Assembly: GCA_964036665.1 (NCBI GenBank)
Contig: OZ038531.1
Coordinates: 10,168,168 to 10,232,167, forward strand
DNA length: 64,000 nucleotides
Source: Gordius sp. MW1
Taxonomy: Eukaryota; Nematomorpha; Gordioida; Gordea; Gordiidae
Direction: 5' to 3'
Shown: positions 1 through 14,800 of the stretch, piece after piece
How positions within the stretch are numbered: the stretch's first letter is position 1
Layout: each line of letters begins with the position of its first letter
Notes under the pieces: generated by a model
Databases searched by the model: none
What the model was told of the DNA's origin: nothing
Seen by the model: only the letters and a program-made list of their open reading frames with translations
Translations under genes and position numbers: made by a program

Positions 1-1686
1 ATTTTTTTCTAAATATCGTCCGTACTCTTTTGGATATCAAGAAAATTAAATTCACCTCAATTATCCCGAGTTTTACATCAACAGTCTTCAACGAACTTTA
101 ATTATCTGAGTTCCACCTTGTGACCAAGATTCCTTACCATAATGGACAATTTATTAGGTAAAGTATATTATCCAAATTTCAAAAAGAGACTTCAAACTGA
201 ACTGACCTAGAAATTATTTTAAGAATCTATCTTCTATATCTAATCTTACCTAAAGTATTTAATTATTTCCATTGACTAAATATAACTTTGTTAGTAATGT
301 TTTTTCACCAGCGTGGACACAACCACCGTGTACTCTGATAATTTAATCAAATGAGAATCAAATTTCTTAGCTTTAATATTGGCTTTCGACAAATTGCCCT
401 AGCCATAGCTCTTATTCTGAGTGTGCTACAACGTGATGGATGAGCCTTTAACTAGCAAATGATTCTTTATTCCATTAAATAATAACAACACCCTCGGTGT
501 ATTGGGCGAATTAATACAATTTATTATATGTTAAAGATCGTAAATTATTTTTATAACTAAAGTAGGCGATGACGCGATAGAGGAAAAATTTTGGAACTTT
601 CAAACTTGTATGCTTTTCCTTACCCATTTAGTTAGGGTATAACTCTTAGACTTATCAATTATCATCTTAATAATGTTCACATATATCTACATCTACAACT
701 CGCTAACAAATGCCCTGATTCAACCCCACACTCTTGTCCTACTCTTGCATAATTACCTCAAAATGTAAGTAAATTTTTAGATAGTTTTATTGTGCGGAGT
801 GGGACTAATATGTCCTATAACTTCTAAAGCGCGCTTGTTTATAACTACAAGATTGAAATTCATCTTAACTAGTAATTGAAAGCACGTTTACATTAAAATG
901 AGTGTCCTAAAAATTATTTATATTAATATTTTTTTATTAAGATATAAACTTATTTTTTTTATTAAACTTTTGAGATGTATATATATATATATATATATAT
1001 ATCGCTATCATACATATAGATTTGATCAGTATTGGTTAAATTAACAAAATAAACTGACAATATATATCTAAAATCGGTAAGAAATACATTTGAAAGTATA
1101 GATAACAGTTTACCAATTCGTAACATATAATATTACTAAATATTGTATATGCATGATACAATTGTGCTTTTAAATTGCCTAAAAAGGTGGAATGTTAATG
1201 ATTTTCTTACTATAATGTAATGTCCCATTTAGCGGAGGCCAATAATTCATTAACAGCTGTCACTATCTTTTATCGCTCCTTGAATCTATTTATAGACATG
1301 GAAAAACTTGCTATTCTATCTTAAATTCTTTAAAGTTCATGGATTAGCTTGTATTATAGCCAATTCCTTATGTATGCTTATTATTTTAATATTAAATTAG
1401 AATTGTAAAATTAAAATTGTATTTATAAGTTGCACATAAAAATATATTTTGCTTAATTAGATATACAATTATTACTTCTATCATTCTAAATAGTTAACTC
1501 TTATAAGTATCAAGGGTTAGGTATTTAATAATTAGTATATATAAAAAATTCTATTATGTATTAATATCATTACATTTTAATAATGTTATTAGCAGTCATA
1601 TAAGAAATTTGTCAATTTGTAATGGCTTTTTTATATTATTGTCCTCATAAGCTGGATAAAACGATAACTTCATTCAATGATATTCA
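1..1686. other. Upstream region of the adenylyl cyclase gene, no gene seen
   Basis: AT-rich sequence with no coding exon that I recognise. It holds an (AT)n microsatellite at about 977-1002. It may contain the promoter and 5' untranslated exons of the downstream gene, but no reliable core promoter motif can be singled out in such AT-rich DNA. Confidence 0.5.
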
Positions 1687-2818
1687 ATGGATACATTTGA
1701 TCAGAAGACTCCCCTTAACCTTAATGTTGACCCAAAGGAATCAGAGATAAGTCATCTTAATCAGGACACACAGCAAAATGCTCTCATGTCCTGTAATGTG
1801 GTGGATAGCAATCACGTAGTAATACCAGAGGCAGAAACCTTATTGCCAAACAGCCATAACAAGTTTACGTTGCAATCTGTTGGAAATGGGGAAGGTGAGA
1901 GCCAGAGTTTTGCCCTGAAAGATTTTGAAAAACGCTACCCTTCCACTAATATGGAACGTTCTCCCATAGCAACGAAACAGCGACTAGAACGGTTCAAACA
2001 AAATTTCCTCCAATTCAACGCCTCATCTAATGCTAACAACGCCCAAAAAAGGTCGAGCTCTAACGTTTTAACATCAATTTTGGCTTCGCCCCTGGGCTTA
2101 CCCGATGAACATGGTTCCACCTTTTACGACACCGTAGTCCATTTGCGAGACGAAAAGGAGGCGACGCCCTACAACATGAACACCACCACTACAACAACCA
2201 ATGCCATGACCGGTGGAGGGGCTAAAGGGGGGCAGGCAGAACAGTCACATAAGGAAATAGGGGAGGAGGGGGACGTTAGTTACGTGCCCCAGCCTAGTTG
2301 TTGTTGTTTCTCCTGTCCCGCCTCGTGTCCGTCTATGCCCCGTTTATTCGAAAGAGCTGCCCCCACTTGGTGGAACCCCAGGTTCGATTCAGACTTGCTG
2401 GAGCACCAATTGCGCCGCAGTTCGATACCCCTAGTGTGCAGGCAATTCCGTTTCGCGATAGCTTTCGTTACCATCTCAACCGTGGTATGGTCAATTTACC
2501 TCGGGGCCATAGCCTTTCCCTCGCTTTGGCGTGAGGTTGTGGCCTCTTGTTCTTTGGTTGTCGTCCTGGCTGCCCTCTGCTTTACGACGACTTACACCCA
2601 TTTTTACGATCGTTACATGACTCAAATATCGGTGTTTTGGACTCTGACCGTTTGCATATTGAGTCTCATTACGTTTTCCCGGAAGGCAGGTCCCGGTTCC
2701 GAACCTTATGCCACGGCCGCTCGCTTACTCAACATAACCGCTGCGAATGGGGGTACACGTAGCGATACAAACGCTTTAAGCCAAAATGCTATGCTGTCCC
2801 TATTGAGCGATACAGCAG
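1687..2818 (+). CDS. ADCY9: ADCY9-like exon 1: N-terminus and first membrane segments
   Basis: Start codon to donor GCAG|GTAGT, ending in phase 1. It encodes residues 1-377: a Ser/Asn/Thr-rich cytoplasmic N-terminus, a Cys-rich stretch ([14 protein letters not shown]) about 15 residues before [14 protein letters not shown], then hydrophobic helices ([20 protein letters not shown] and following). The Cys cluster is a possible palmitoylation patch; that is inference. Confidence 0.88.
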
Positions 2819-5800
2819 GTAGTCTGTCAAATATTTTCTTTCTTCTGTGATTCATTTTTAAATTTTAAATGAGAGTGCACCGTTTGAGTAAAGCATTTGG
2901 CTAATTAATTTGAGTCGCCCGATGCTTTGAAAAATATGAAATACTTTAAACGTATGAACCGAATATCTAATAATTAAAGGTATCGATCCATAAAAGTGGG
3001 CCTCTTTTTTTCTTTTTATTCTAAGCCATTTCTCCAATCTATATTTTAGGCTCAGCGCTTAGTGGTGGTGGTGGAAATAATGTGCCAGTGGTTAACGCGA
3101 ACTTGAGTTTTTTCGCTAATTTTGCGACGTCGCTACAAGTCGTAGTCTTGGTATACACCTTCACCAACGCCCCCTTGCTCCTGACCACGGGTCTGGCTCT
3201 CACCTATTCGGCCATCTTCGTTTTCATCTCTGCCCTTCGCCTTTCCGATAACTGGACCATCCCTATGCGTCAAATGGTTAGATCTCCACCCCCTCTGCAC
3301 TTACGAGTTTCAAATAGGCTCGTCGCCCTTATTACATTTTAATAATTGCCTAAGAGTTGTGTAATTGTGTAATAAGTTATTAACAGGCAACCTTGATGGT
3401 ACCGAGATATAGACTTTTGTACTGCCTGGCGCCATGGGCGTAGCCAGCTTTGGAATTAGAGGGGGGCAATAATGTTTTAGTTAGGGGCAAAATGATCAAT
3501 TTTTTTAAATTTTAACCATAATCTTAATAAATTTCAACAAATTTTTGGTTTGGCTACGCCCAGACCTGGCGCCCATTTTCGACTTACGTTTTTACTGTAA
3601 AAGCCCCTTATGACGGACATTTTTTTTATAAATTTTAAGCTTAGATTTTAGTTTTTAAATGTTTTTCAGTAAATAAATAATGCTCAAATGTAAAATCGTA
3701 TCTTTTTCACTCTCGCTTTGAAGGATAACTAAATATACTCTAGAGGCATGAAACCAGACCCTAGGCGTTAAGGAGATAATTTGAGTATATTTGGATCGGG
3801 TTTAAGTAGATAATTGCTCTGCTATTAATATAAAATTATACCATTATGTATTAATAATCGATTGGGAGTATAGCATTTTTGTATAAACTTGACGGAACCA
3901 TCACTTAATTTTAAAATTTACGTTGATTATAAGATAGTTGGTGTAATAATTGGGTCGTTATTTCGATCTGATCGGATTCGGGGCTTACTACTTGACTTTA
4001 CAGCAAAAACTTTTTAGGGTGCATGTAATGTTTGATTCCGTTGAAGGGCGCTTATGAATTCGACAAAAACGATATGTTGGTCGCTTTTTAATTTTACCTG
4101 ATTTCGAGGTTTGTACAGTTCCATTAATTAACAAATTGCTCTGACTTCTTAATATCATCAGAGCTCATTGCCCCCAATTTAAGGTAAAGTCTCCTTTAAA
4201 AATTGGTAAGAGATTTTTTAAGAAAGCACTTTAATCATAAAAAAATAATAATATAAATAATACAACTCTAAAAATAGCCGCGCGTAAAACAAGGAAGCCT
4301 ACAAGTGGAAAAGCACAAACTTCATTAAGTCTTAACTAGGGTCACACATAGATTGTTAACTTACATACTTTGTCACTCCCATTCCCATATCAGACTTCTC
4401 ACAGGGCAAAATCTATTTAGATTTTACCTATGGTTTCCAAAAATTGAAGTTAACGTTTAAATACATGGGCGTAGCCAGGTTTTGAATTAGTGGGGGCAGA
4501 TTTAAAAAAAAAAAATTTCCTGAGCCTGAGACCAAAAAAAAAAGGTCTCGACATCCATAAATTTTCCGGAGAGCAAAAAAAAGGGTCTCGACCGACATCC
4601 ATAAATTTTCCGGCGACCAAAAAAAAAGCAACTCCCCTAATTAGGCAGTGGGAGCAGCCGCCCGCTAATTAGGGGGGGGGGCAAAACATATTTTTTTTAA
4701 TTTCTAAAGGTTTTCGTATTGAAAGTTTTTTTTATTAATTAGGGGGGGGGATCAGCTGCTCCCCCTGCCCCCCCCCCTGGCTACGCTCATGTTAAAATAC
4801 ATAAATATGTCTTTAGAATAGCTTAAAAATTAATTTATGTTGCTTAATTACTCCTTTTTGCACCAATATTAGCATTAGTCTGATATGATTTTGCAGTAAT
4901 TCCTCAAACATTGGTCGGAAAGTTATATAACGTATTTTGATTTGTCCTATAGATTTTTCGCTGTTCAATAGTATGTTGACAATAGCTACAAGGTTAGGAC
5001 GGATGACAGATGTTTGAAATATGTCTATCACTAAAAAAATTAATACTTATTATCGATTTAAGCCAAATCAGTGGATTTGACAAATGGAATTTATTTGTTG
5101 AGTAATTTTCGTAAAATGAATGTTAATAAAACTAGTGGTCTATTTCAATTAAACCATCACAGCTGGCAGGGGCGTAGCCAGCACTGGGATTAGAGGGGGG
5201 GCAATAATGATTTAGGGAGGGGCAAAATGTTTTATTTTCAAAATTTTAGCCATAATCATAATAAATTTCAACAATTTTTTGGATTTAGAAGGCTTAGCCC
5301 ATGACAGCTGGTTATAACGAATTTAACTATTTAGAGAGTCCCATTATGATAAAAGCTAGTTGTAGACAATTGTATCTTTAATTAATCCATTCATATGGCT
5401 GCATATATAATAATAATATACCCGATTTTATTTGCTTAATTTAGGCAGAGGGGTCCAAAGGTTAGGTGTAACCTCAAAAAGTATAAACTGGAAAAGGACA
5501 TTCTAGTTAAATACCTTATTGCCATCATGGGCGTAGCCAGCTTTGGGATTAGAAAGGGGGGGGGGCAATATGATCATTTTTTGAAATTCTAGTCATACTT
5601 TTAATTAATTTTAACCAATTTTTGGATTTAGCGGGGGGGGGCAGCCGCTCCTCCCTCCCCCCCCCCCTGAGCTACGCCCATTCATCATATAGAAATATTT
5701 AAGCACTGTAAACACGATATGTATGAATCACATATAGATTGCCTATGTTGATATAAACCCTTTTATTAAACTCCAATATGATATCAATTTAATTGCTTAA

Positions 5801-8800
5801 TCGCCTTACAAAAATATCAAAGGATTTAAGGCCAATCAATGACCACTTTTTATAATGATTTTAGCAAGGAGGCAACCCCATAATCCTCAAAATGATCGGG
5901 TTCGAATTTTTGCTGCATTTGTGCCTGCACATCCTCGGCCTCCACATCTTCCTCATGAGCCAGGTGCGTTTGCACAGCACTTTTTGGCAAATCGGGCAAT
6001 CGCTCATCGCCAAAAAAAGTTTGGACATCGAACGCAAATTGAAGGAAAAAATTATCCATTCCGTCATGCCACCCAGAGTAGCAGGTTAATGTCAATATTA
6101 CGGTCACATCAAAATGATGTCAATCGAAATTTATTATTTTTATTGAAATTGACCGCGAGAAACAACGCAAAGCATTTTTTCTCGCTTAAGTTTGAAAATT
6201 TTTAACTTTGATACGAGCCTATGGTTTAAGCTTAGTAAAAAATATGTTTAAAATAAGCATGAATGATAATGTGACATATTTATAAAAAAATAAACATTTT
6301 TTTTAGTTTATCAAATTAAATTATTATCGATGCTAAAATGCAGATCAACAATTGCAAAGTTGTCAAATGAAATAACTTCGTTTTGGCTAGGCTGAAATTG
6401 TTTATTAGCCAGTAGGAACGAGCCCAAATGGCATATTTTTGACAAAGAAAGTTCTATGGTCGAGCTAAAGGCTTCTCAATTTTTAAAAACATTCTCGATT
6501 TTAACCTTATTTTCTCTAGCCAATGCTGTAAAAGATAACAAAAATGGGTGTATGATATTTAATCTCGATAACAGCAATGCCTTTATTCTGCTTTATTTGT
6601 ATGTTAACAACATAACTGTTGCTACTAGATTACCCCATTTTAATAAATTCCAAAATACTAATATACAATTATGCATATTAATTTTAGGTTTTGTTAATCC
6701 GGTGTTTTGAACTATAAATTAAGATGATGTACGTATAAGATTAAGCGAGCCTATATAAGTCACGCTGAAACCGGATCTAAACTAATGGAACCGGAGAGAA
6801 TTTTTTTAAATGGATTACCTTGTTTGTTGCATATCGGAGATTAGGACGCCATGTTCCTTAATTATTTTGTTTGCATCCCGCATAACTGTGTAAGGGAACT
6901 TTAATATTGCCTGACCTCAATCTGAGCCTCATTCGCGGTCTATATTTTATTTAATTAAAGTTTTGAACGGCTCGGGTAGACCACATTGCAAAATCGATTT
7001 TTATCTTTACTTACGCAACTAATTTAACAAAACCGTTAAAAGATAGATCAACTAAAAATGAATTATATTATTTTTAATTATATTACTAAGTTTAAAAGAG
7101 GAAAACATTTTAAAAGACGTTTTTTGGCTAAGTTTAATATGAAAAATTTATTTTATTTTTTTAATTCAACCCTTAGGTGGGCGATATGGGTAAAACAACA
7201 TTTTTATTTTAAATTCTTCTTAAAATTGTTTTAACTGTAGAAAAAGTTTTTTTAATATGTAAAACTTTGGTTGGTTTTGTTTAAGAGTTTATAGGGTAGT
7301 TGCCAACTTGTGTACCATTCTTAATATTTATGATGAAACAATCAAGAATACGCTACTACTAGTCAGATCTACTTGATAAACATTTAGTTGGGTTCCATTA
7401 GTACCCAAAATTAGACGATCTGGCATACAATGGTTCTATGCTTAATCAAGAGCGATGGGATTTGCGCAAAAAAGGCAATTACTCTTTTCAAAAAGGGTGC
7501 CTTAAAGGGCTAAGTATATCCGGTTTGATGTGGGGGAAGAAGATGCCAATCTCATTGAAAAATTTTGATTAATTTCGTAAGAGAAAGTTGCAACGTGTCG
7601 TAATTTTATATCTTAGGGCCCTGTCTTAATATACGATTCAACTTCATGGCGCCATATTTTTATTTGTCTAAATATGCGATGTACACGTCGTGGAATCAAC
7701 AATTATAGTTTAGTTACCATATGAATATGCATTAATAAGCGTAATTAAAGGATAAATATTTGTACGAGCAAAAACACAAAAATGAAGTGACGCTCGTATT
7801 AAGACGCGGCTATGTTTTAACATGCATTCGCTTTTTCAACCTAGATTCAAAATCGCACATTAAGACGCACCCTGAGAGAAGCTGAAATAGAATGTCCATG
7901 TTCGGGGGGTTGAGTTTAGTGGTGTCTTGTTGCCTAAAAATAGTAACCTATCATATTTAACATCGAAGGGATCTAGGCAAATTGGGCGAACTATATAAAT
8001 TGCTATGCAATTTATGGGTTTTGTTCTTTAAGTGTTTTAATTTTAGATAATTTAGATCTTTGTTTTTAAGTGGAATTTCAAAGTACAATTTTATTAATTT
8101 AAAAGTGATTTTTAGTCGGGTTAATTTGCAGCAAATTCACTCTGTCGTATAATTAGACTTTCGGGCGGACGGCGGGTTCGGGTAATTCGGGCTTAATCAG
8201 ATTTTTATAAACTGTATTCTTATATTTTGGTGTATTATTTTGTCAATTTGTGATTGTATAATGTTTATTAATCGTAGGTCTTATCCAAAAAAATCCTGAA
8301 TTAATTTTAAAATGTTACAATTGTTAAACAAAATACTCGGGCCTTCGGCCCTCGTGGGAAGGGGGAGGGGAGAAGGGGAGGGGAGAAGGGAAGGGGGGAC
8401 GACTCATCTTTACTTCGTATAAATGTATCATATTTGCTATGCAATTTATGGGCGAGAAAGGTGGGAAGGGGCGAGAATGCCTATAGGGGGGTATTAAATG
8501 CCTAATGATTAATTAATTATTTATACAAATTTTCCATTTATAGGCAAAATGTAATATAGGCAAGGGTTAGGGTTAGATTTAGTGTTTGCATCTAGTTGCG
8601 TATTACATTAGTTTTTACGGCCTTTAGTGATTATGGGTCTAACAAACATTATATTATAAAACATCACAATGTTAAGAATTTGCAGAATTGTTGGGAGAAA
8701 TTTTTGTTGAATTTGAACAATTTTTAATTAAAAAAAACAAAAATTTGGCGAATGGTCATTTTTTCTCAATTGGTCAGTACCAACAGATACTCTATAAGTC

Positions 8801-11800
8801 AATGATAGCCAAAAAAACGGAAAAAAAATTTGATGCTCACTTTGGCCAATGGTCATTTTTTTCCATCGGTCAGCAGCCAGCACACGGTAAAAATGGATAT
8901 CAATTCATAAGAGTAAAAAAAACGAAAAAAAAATTTTCGAATCACATTTTGGCCAATGGTCATTTTATTCCATTGGTCAGCAGCCAGGACACGGTAAAAG
9001 TGGATATAAATTCATAATAGTCAAAAAAAACGAGGAAAACATTTTCGAATCACATTTTGGCCAATGGTCATTTTATTCCATTGGTCAGCAGCCAGCGGAC
9101 GGCCAAAAAGTCATAATAGCAATGGTAGGAACAGGAACAATCATAATAGTAAAACAAAAACAAGAAAAATAATTTCGATTCACATTTTGGCCAATGGTCA
9201 TTTTTTCCATCGGTCAGGAGCCAGCGGACGGCCAAAAAGTAATAATAGCAATGGTAGTAACAGGAATAATCATAATAGTCAAAAATAAACGAAAAAATAA
9301 ACTCGGATTCACATTTTGGCCAATGGTCATTTTTTTCATTGGTCAGCAGCCAGCGGACGGCCAAAAAGTCTTATTATCAATGATAGTAACAAGAACAATC
9401 GTAATAGTCAAAACTAAAACGAAAAAAAAACTTGGAATCACATTTTGGCCAATGGTCATTTTTTCCATCGGTCAGCAGCCAGCGGACGGCCAAAAAGTCA
9501 TAATAGCAATGGTAGTAACAGGAACAATCATAATACTCAAAAAAAAACGAAAAAATAAACTTGGATTCACATTTTGGCCAATGGTCATTTTTTTCATTGG
9601 TCAGCAGCCAGTAGACGGCCAAAAATTCATAATAGCAATGGTAGTAACAGGAACAATCATAATAGTCAAAAAAAACGAAAAAATAAACTTGGATTCACAT
9701 TTTGGCCAATGGTCATTTTTTCCATTGGTCAGTAGCCTGCGGACGGTCAAAAAGTCGAATTATCAATGGTATTAACAAGAACAAAATTTTAATTTAATTT
9801 AAAAAAAAAATAAAAATTTTTGTCCTCTCTGGGGATCGAACTCAGGATCTCTCGCCCGGGAAGCTGGAGAAATAACTTGGTGGACGACGGACGGACGACG
9901 GACGGACGACGCACAAAAAACGAGCCCATAAATTGCATAGCAATTAACAAATGGTAAATATTAAAAAAAAATTAATTTCGAATGATTTGGGCTTGCCGGG
10001 TGGGCAATTTAGTTTGATAATCGGGCAGGGCCAGGTTCAGGCAGAAAAATATTAACAAATCTGACCTCAACTCTATAGCACTCATACGCTATTTATATTA
10101 ATAAATAAAGTGTTAATTTATAAAAAAAAATACATATCAATCTTGAGAGTTTGTAACAATTCGGGCAAAATAACCGTGATGTGATTAAGTACTTCATATT
10201 TTAATTAATTGATTCTGAAAAATGATTAATCTTCCCAACCTCAATGAAACTAACGATTTGTTATTATGTCGCTATTATTGATTAGTCTTGGCTGAGTTAA
10301 CAATCGTAAACTTCCCCGTTTCTTGTGTGAATTTCGTAATTATCGAATTACATGCGGGCAAGGGGCTGCAGTTTATAACTTACTGCCTCTCCGCCGCCCA
10401 CATTTTAACTTTTATGCGCACGTCCGTCTTCTCGTTCTTCTAATACGATCGTAGCCGGACGGAGACGCATCATAATAACACAAATATAAATATTTATTTC
10501 CGTTTCGTGCATTGGTTACTTGATCCAAAATCTATGCAATAACAACACATAAGTTGTCATAAATTGTGAGCGATATTAATTGCTATGCAATTTATGGGAT
10601 CGTTTTTTGGTGTCCGTCCGTCGTCCGTCGTCCGTCGTCCGTTACCCTATCTATTTGCATTGGGTATATTAGGTTATCGCTTTTTTAAATTAATGGATGA
10701 GAAAGAGGTGCCCCACCCCTCATCTCTATCTCCCTCGCTGTGTTATTTTTAATTGCTATGCATAAGAGGTGCCCCACCCCTCATCTCTATCTCCCTCGGT
10801 GTGTTATATAATGGTTATATATAAGATTTGTTAAATTATCTATTATATAATAAACATAGATAAAAGTTGTGCTATGCAATTTAACTAGTTATATAATTAA
10901 CATAAATAAAAGTTGTTTACTTTTAATTGCTATGCAATTTAACTAGTTTTGGTTATATAATAAATATAAAAGTTGTTTACTTTTAATGCTATGCAATTTA
11001 ACTAGTTATAAATAAACATAATTGTTTACTTTTTAATTGCTATGCAATTTAACTAGTTTTGGGGTTGGAATCCCGGAGTTTTTTTTGACTCTTATGATTG
11101 TTCTTGTTACTATCATTGATAATAAGAATTTTTGGCCGTCCGCTGGCTGCTGACCAATGAAAAAAATGACCATTGGCCAAAATGTGAATCGAAATTATTT
11201 TTTTCGTTTTTTTTGACTACTATAATTGTTCCTGTTTCTACCATTGCTATTATGACTTTTTGGCCGTCCGCTGGCTGCTGACCAATGTTATATAATAAAC
11301 ATAAATAAAAGTTGTTTACTTTTAATTGCTATGCAATTTAACTAGTTTTTGGGTTAGAATCCCGGAGTTTTTTTTGACTTTTATGATTGTTCTTGTTACT
11401 ATCATTGATAATAAGACTTTTTGGCCGTCCGTTGGCTGCTGACCAATGAAAAAAATGACCATTGGCCAAAATGTGCATCCGAGTTTATTTTTTCGTTTTT
11501 TTTGACTATTATGATTGTTCCTGTTACTACCATTGCTATTATGACTTTTTGGCCGTCCGCTGGCTCCTGACCGATGGAAAAAATGACCATTGGCCAAAAT
11601 GTGAATCGAAATTATTTTTTTCGTTTTTTTTGACTATTATGATTGTTCCTGTTCCTACCATTGCTATTATGACTTTTTGGCCGTCCGCTGGCTGCTGACC
11701 AATGAAATAAAATGACCATTGGCCAAAATGTGATTCGAAAACTTTTATTTCGTTTTTTTTGACTATTATGAATTTATATCCACTTTTATTGTGTCCTGGC

Positions 11801-14800
11801 TGCTGACCAATGGAAAAAAATGACCATTGGCCAAAATGTGATTCGAAAATTTTTTTTTCGTTTTTTTTACTCTTGTGAATTTATATCCACTTTTACCGTG
11901 TGCTGGCTGCTGACCAATGGAAAAAAATGACCATTGGCCAAAATGTGAATCCGAGTTTATTTTTTCGTTTTTTTTTGACTATTATGATTGTTCCTGTTAC
12001 TACCATTGCTATTATGACTTTTTGGCCGTCCGCTGGCTCCTGACCGATGGAAAAAATGACCATTGGCCAAAATGTGATTCGAAATTTTTTTTTTCTCGTT
12101 TTTTTTGACTTATGAATTTATATCCACTTTTACCGTGTCCTGGCTGCTTACCAATGAAAAAAATGACCATTGGCCAAATTTTATATATAACCTAAAAATT
12201 TATTATAGATGGTCTAACAGACAGCCAACTATGTAATATATATTTTTAACCTTATAAATGCATATATATTTTTTTATTGGGTTAATATATTTCATTTAAT
12301 TAGATTGTGATTTCATAGAAAACCTAAAAAGTAATATTTAAAAAAATAATATAGGTATTAGATTCTAATTTACGATAAAATATATCGATAGAAACTAACA
12401 CAAAATTCGAAACCTCCTTCAAAGGTATAAGCATAGCCCGTTATTTCTAATTAAATTGAATCTACTATTAAACTCAGACACGAATTGTACTTTATTAGAT
12501 GGCGCGCGTAAGTTTATATAATTAGTAAAATTTTTCTACGTGTCATAGATATTACACCGCACGTGTGGCAGGGAAATGTCCGATATTTTTAAAATGAAAA
12601 GGTATTTTAGGAATCTGAAAAGGTTATTTTACCCCCGGCCGCCCTGGGCACCTACGGGTAAAGTTTCGAGCGAATCGGGCTGGTAGTTTAAGAATTTAGC
12701 CCTTTTTTAAAACTAAAAAAAAACTTGTTTTTAATTTTTTTTTTACATTAAATTAATTTTTTGTTTTTGTTAATACCATTGATAATATGACTTTTTGACC
12801 GTCCGCTGGCTACTGACCGACGATATATATTGATTTTCTAAACATAAAACACAACTTTATTATTTCATCATCTATATAAATAACATAATAACTTCTACTA
12901 TTTTAAAGCCAGCATGGTATAGTGGTTATAGCGCCGGCTTGTGAACTGGAGGTGTGGGGTTCAAGTCAGTGAGGGGACAAATTTTTTTTTTAATTTTTTT
13001 AAATTAAATTAATATTTGTTCATGTTAATACCAATGATAATATGAATTTTTGACCGCCCGCTGGCTACTGACCAATAAAAAAATGACCATTGGCCAAATA
13101 AATCGAAATTTTTTTTCGTTTTTGAATTGGTTAACATTGATAATTACCCTATGTCCTCCCCTACAAGGGCCTATAACTAATTAACTAATTATTTTGCATC
13201 TAATACCCCCTATAGGCATTCTCGCCCCTTCCCACCTTTCTCGCCCATAAATTGCATAGCAAATATGCTACGTTTATACGGAGTATAGAAGAGTTCCCCC
13301 TTCCCCTCTTCCCTTCCCCTCTTCCCTTCCCCTACTCCCCTTCCCTTCTCCCCCTTCCCACGAGGGCCGAAGGCCCGAGTTTATTATTAATTCACGATCC
13401 TTTCATTGATTTCCTCCCTCCCCGTTTGATAAGCTGATGAGGCTTGCTTAACCCAGGCCGACTAGCTAAGTCGCGTCTTAATATGGGAACACTGCTGTGC
13501 GCCCCCCCCCCTGTAGCTTCATTTTTGGCGCTCGATATTATGCCTTTCCCAGCTAGTAAAGGCGACCAAGGGTTTAATTTTAATTGCTATGCAATTTATG
13601 GGATCGTTTTTTGGTGTCCGTCCGTCGTCCGTCGTCCGTCGTCCGTCGTCCGTTACCCTATCTATTTGCATTGGGTATATTAGGTTATCGCTTTTTTAAA
13701 TTAATGGATGAGAAAGAGGTGCCCCACCCCTCATCTCTATCTCCCTCGCTGTGTTATTTTTAATTGCTATGCATAAGAGGTGCCCCACCCCTCATCTCTA
13801 TCTCCCTCGGTGTGTTATATATAAGATTTGTTAAATTATCTATTATATAATAAACATAGATAAAAGTTGTGCTATGCAATTTAACTAGTTATATAATTAA
13901 CATAAATAAAAGTTGTTTACTTTTAATTGCTATGCAATTTAACTAGTTTTGGTTATATAATAAATATAAAAGTTGTTTACTTTTAATGCTATGCAATTTA
14001 ACTAGTTATAAATAAACATAAATAAAAGTTGTTTACTTTTTAATTGCTATGCAATTTAACTAGTTTTGGGGTTGGAATCCCGGAGTTTTTTTTGACTCTT
14101 ATGATTGTTCTTGTTACTATCATTGATAATAAGAATTTTTGGCCGTCCGCTGGCTGCTGACCAATGAAAAAAATGACCATTGGCCAAAATGTGAATCGAA
14201 ATTATTTTTTTCGTTTTTTTTGACTACTATAATTGTTCCTGTTTCTACCATTGCTATTATGACTTTTTGGCCGTCCGCTGGCTGCTGACCAATGTTATAT
14301 AATAAACATAAATAAAAGTTGTTTACTTTTAATTGCTATGCAATTTAACTAGTTTTTGGGTTAGAATCCCGGAGTTTTTTTTGACTTTTATGATTGTTCT
14401 TGTTACTATCATTGATAATAAGACTTTTTGGCCGTCCGTTGGCTGCTGACCAATGAAAAAAATGACCATTGGCCAAAATGTGCATCCGAGTTTATTTTTT
14501 CGTTTTTTTTGACTATTATGATTGTTCCTGTTACTACCATTGCTATTATGACTTTTTGGCCGTCCGCTGGCTCCTGACCGATGGAAAAAATGACCATTGG
14601 CCAAAATGTGAATCGAAATTATTTTTTTCGTTTTTTTTGACTATTATGATTGTTCCTGTTCCTACCATTGCTATTATGACTTTTTGGCCGTCCGCTGGCT
14701 GCTGACCAATGAAATAAAATGACCATTGGCCAAAATGTGATTCGAAAACTTTTATTTCGTTTTTTTTGACTATTATGAATTTATATCCACTTTTATTGTG

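Larger units (their letters stand above)
8335..9947 (-). mobile_element. Helentron-like non-autonomous element, unit C
   Basis: Read on the - strand it starts at 9947 with TTAATTGCTATGCAATTTAT, runs through (CGTCCGTCGTC)n, a tRNA-like module and a minisatellite of about 129-bp units. It ends with an inverted copy of TTGCTATGCAATTTATGGG (near 8430-8450), a C/T-rich tract and the hairpin GGGCCGAAGGCCC followed by GAGT. Subterminal inverted repeats, a minisatellite core and a 3' hairpin a few bases from the end match the known architecture of Helentron-associated elements (DINE-1/HINE type). Its orientation is opposite to units A and B. No Rep/helicase gene is present. Confidence 0.72.
10576..13380 (+). 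mobile_element. Helentron-like non-autonomous element, unit A
   Basis: Starts TTAATTGCTATGCAATTTAT, then (CGTCCGTCGTC)n, a module of short repeats built on TGCTATGCAATTTAACTAG, a minisatellite (about 11070-12180), unique AT-rich sequence, a tRNA-like module at 12908, and an inverted CCCATAAATTGCATAGCAA at about 13243-13261. It ends with a C/T-rich tract and the hairpin GGGCCGAAGGCCC, then GAGT. Identical ends in units A, B and C define the boundaries. It is non-coding, and repeated almost perfectly as unit B. Confidence 0.75.

Noticed and set aside
8560..8580. Telomere-like GGGTTAGGGTTAG
   Set aside because: Only two units inside a repeat element. No array and no subtelomeric context.
9194..9775. 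A 193-codon open frame with a repeated 43-residue peptide ([18 protein letters not shown])
   Set aside because: It arises because the minisatellite unit is 129 bp, a multiple of three. The opposite strand is equally open in the same repeats, units of 107-108 bp break the frame, and there is no protein homology. Not evidence of coding.
12908..12978. Functional tRNA-His gene
   Set aside because: Anticodon arm and A/B-box-like sequences are present, but the acceptor and T stems do not pair and the same sequence is repeated inside a transposable unit. It is better called tRNA-like.
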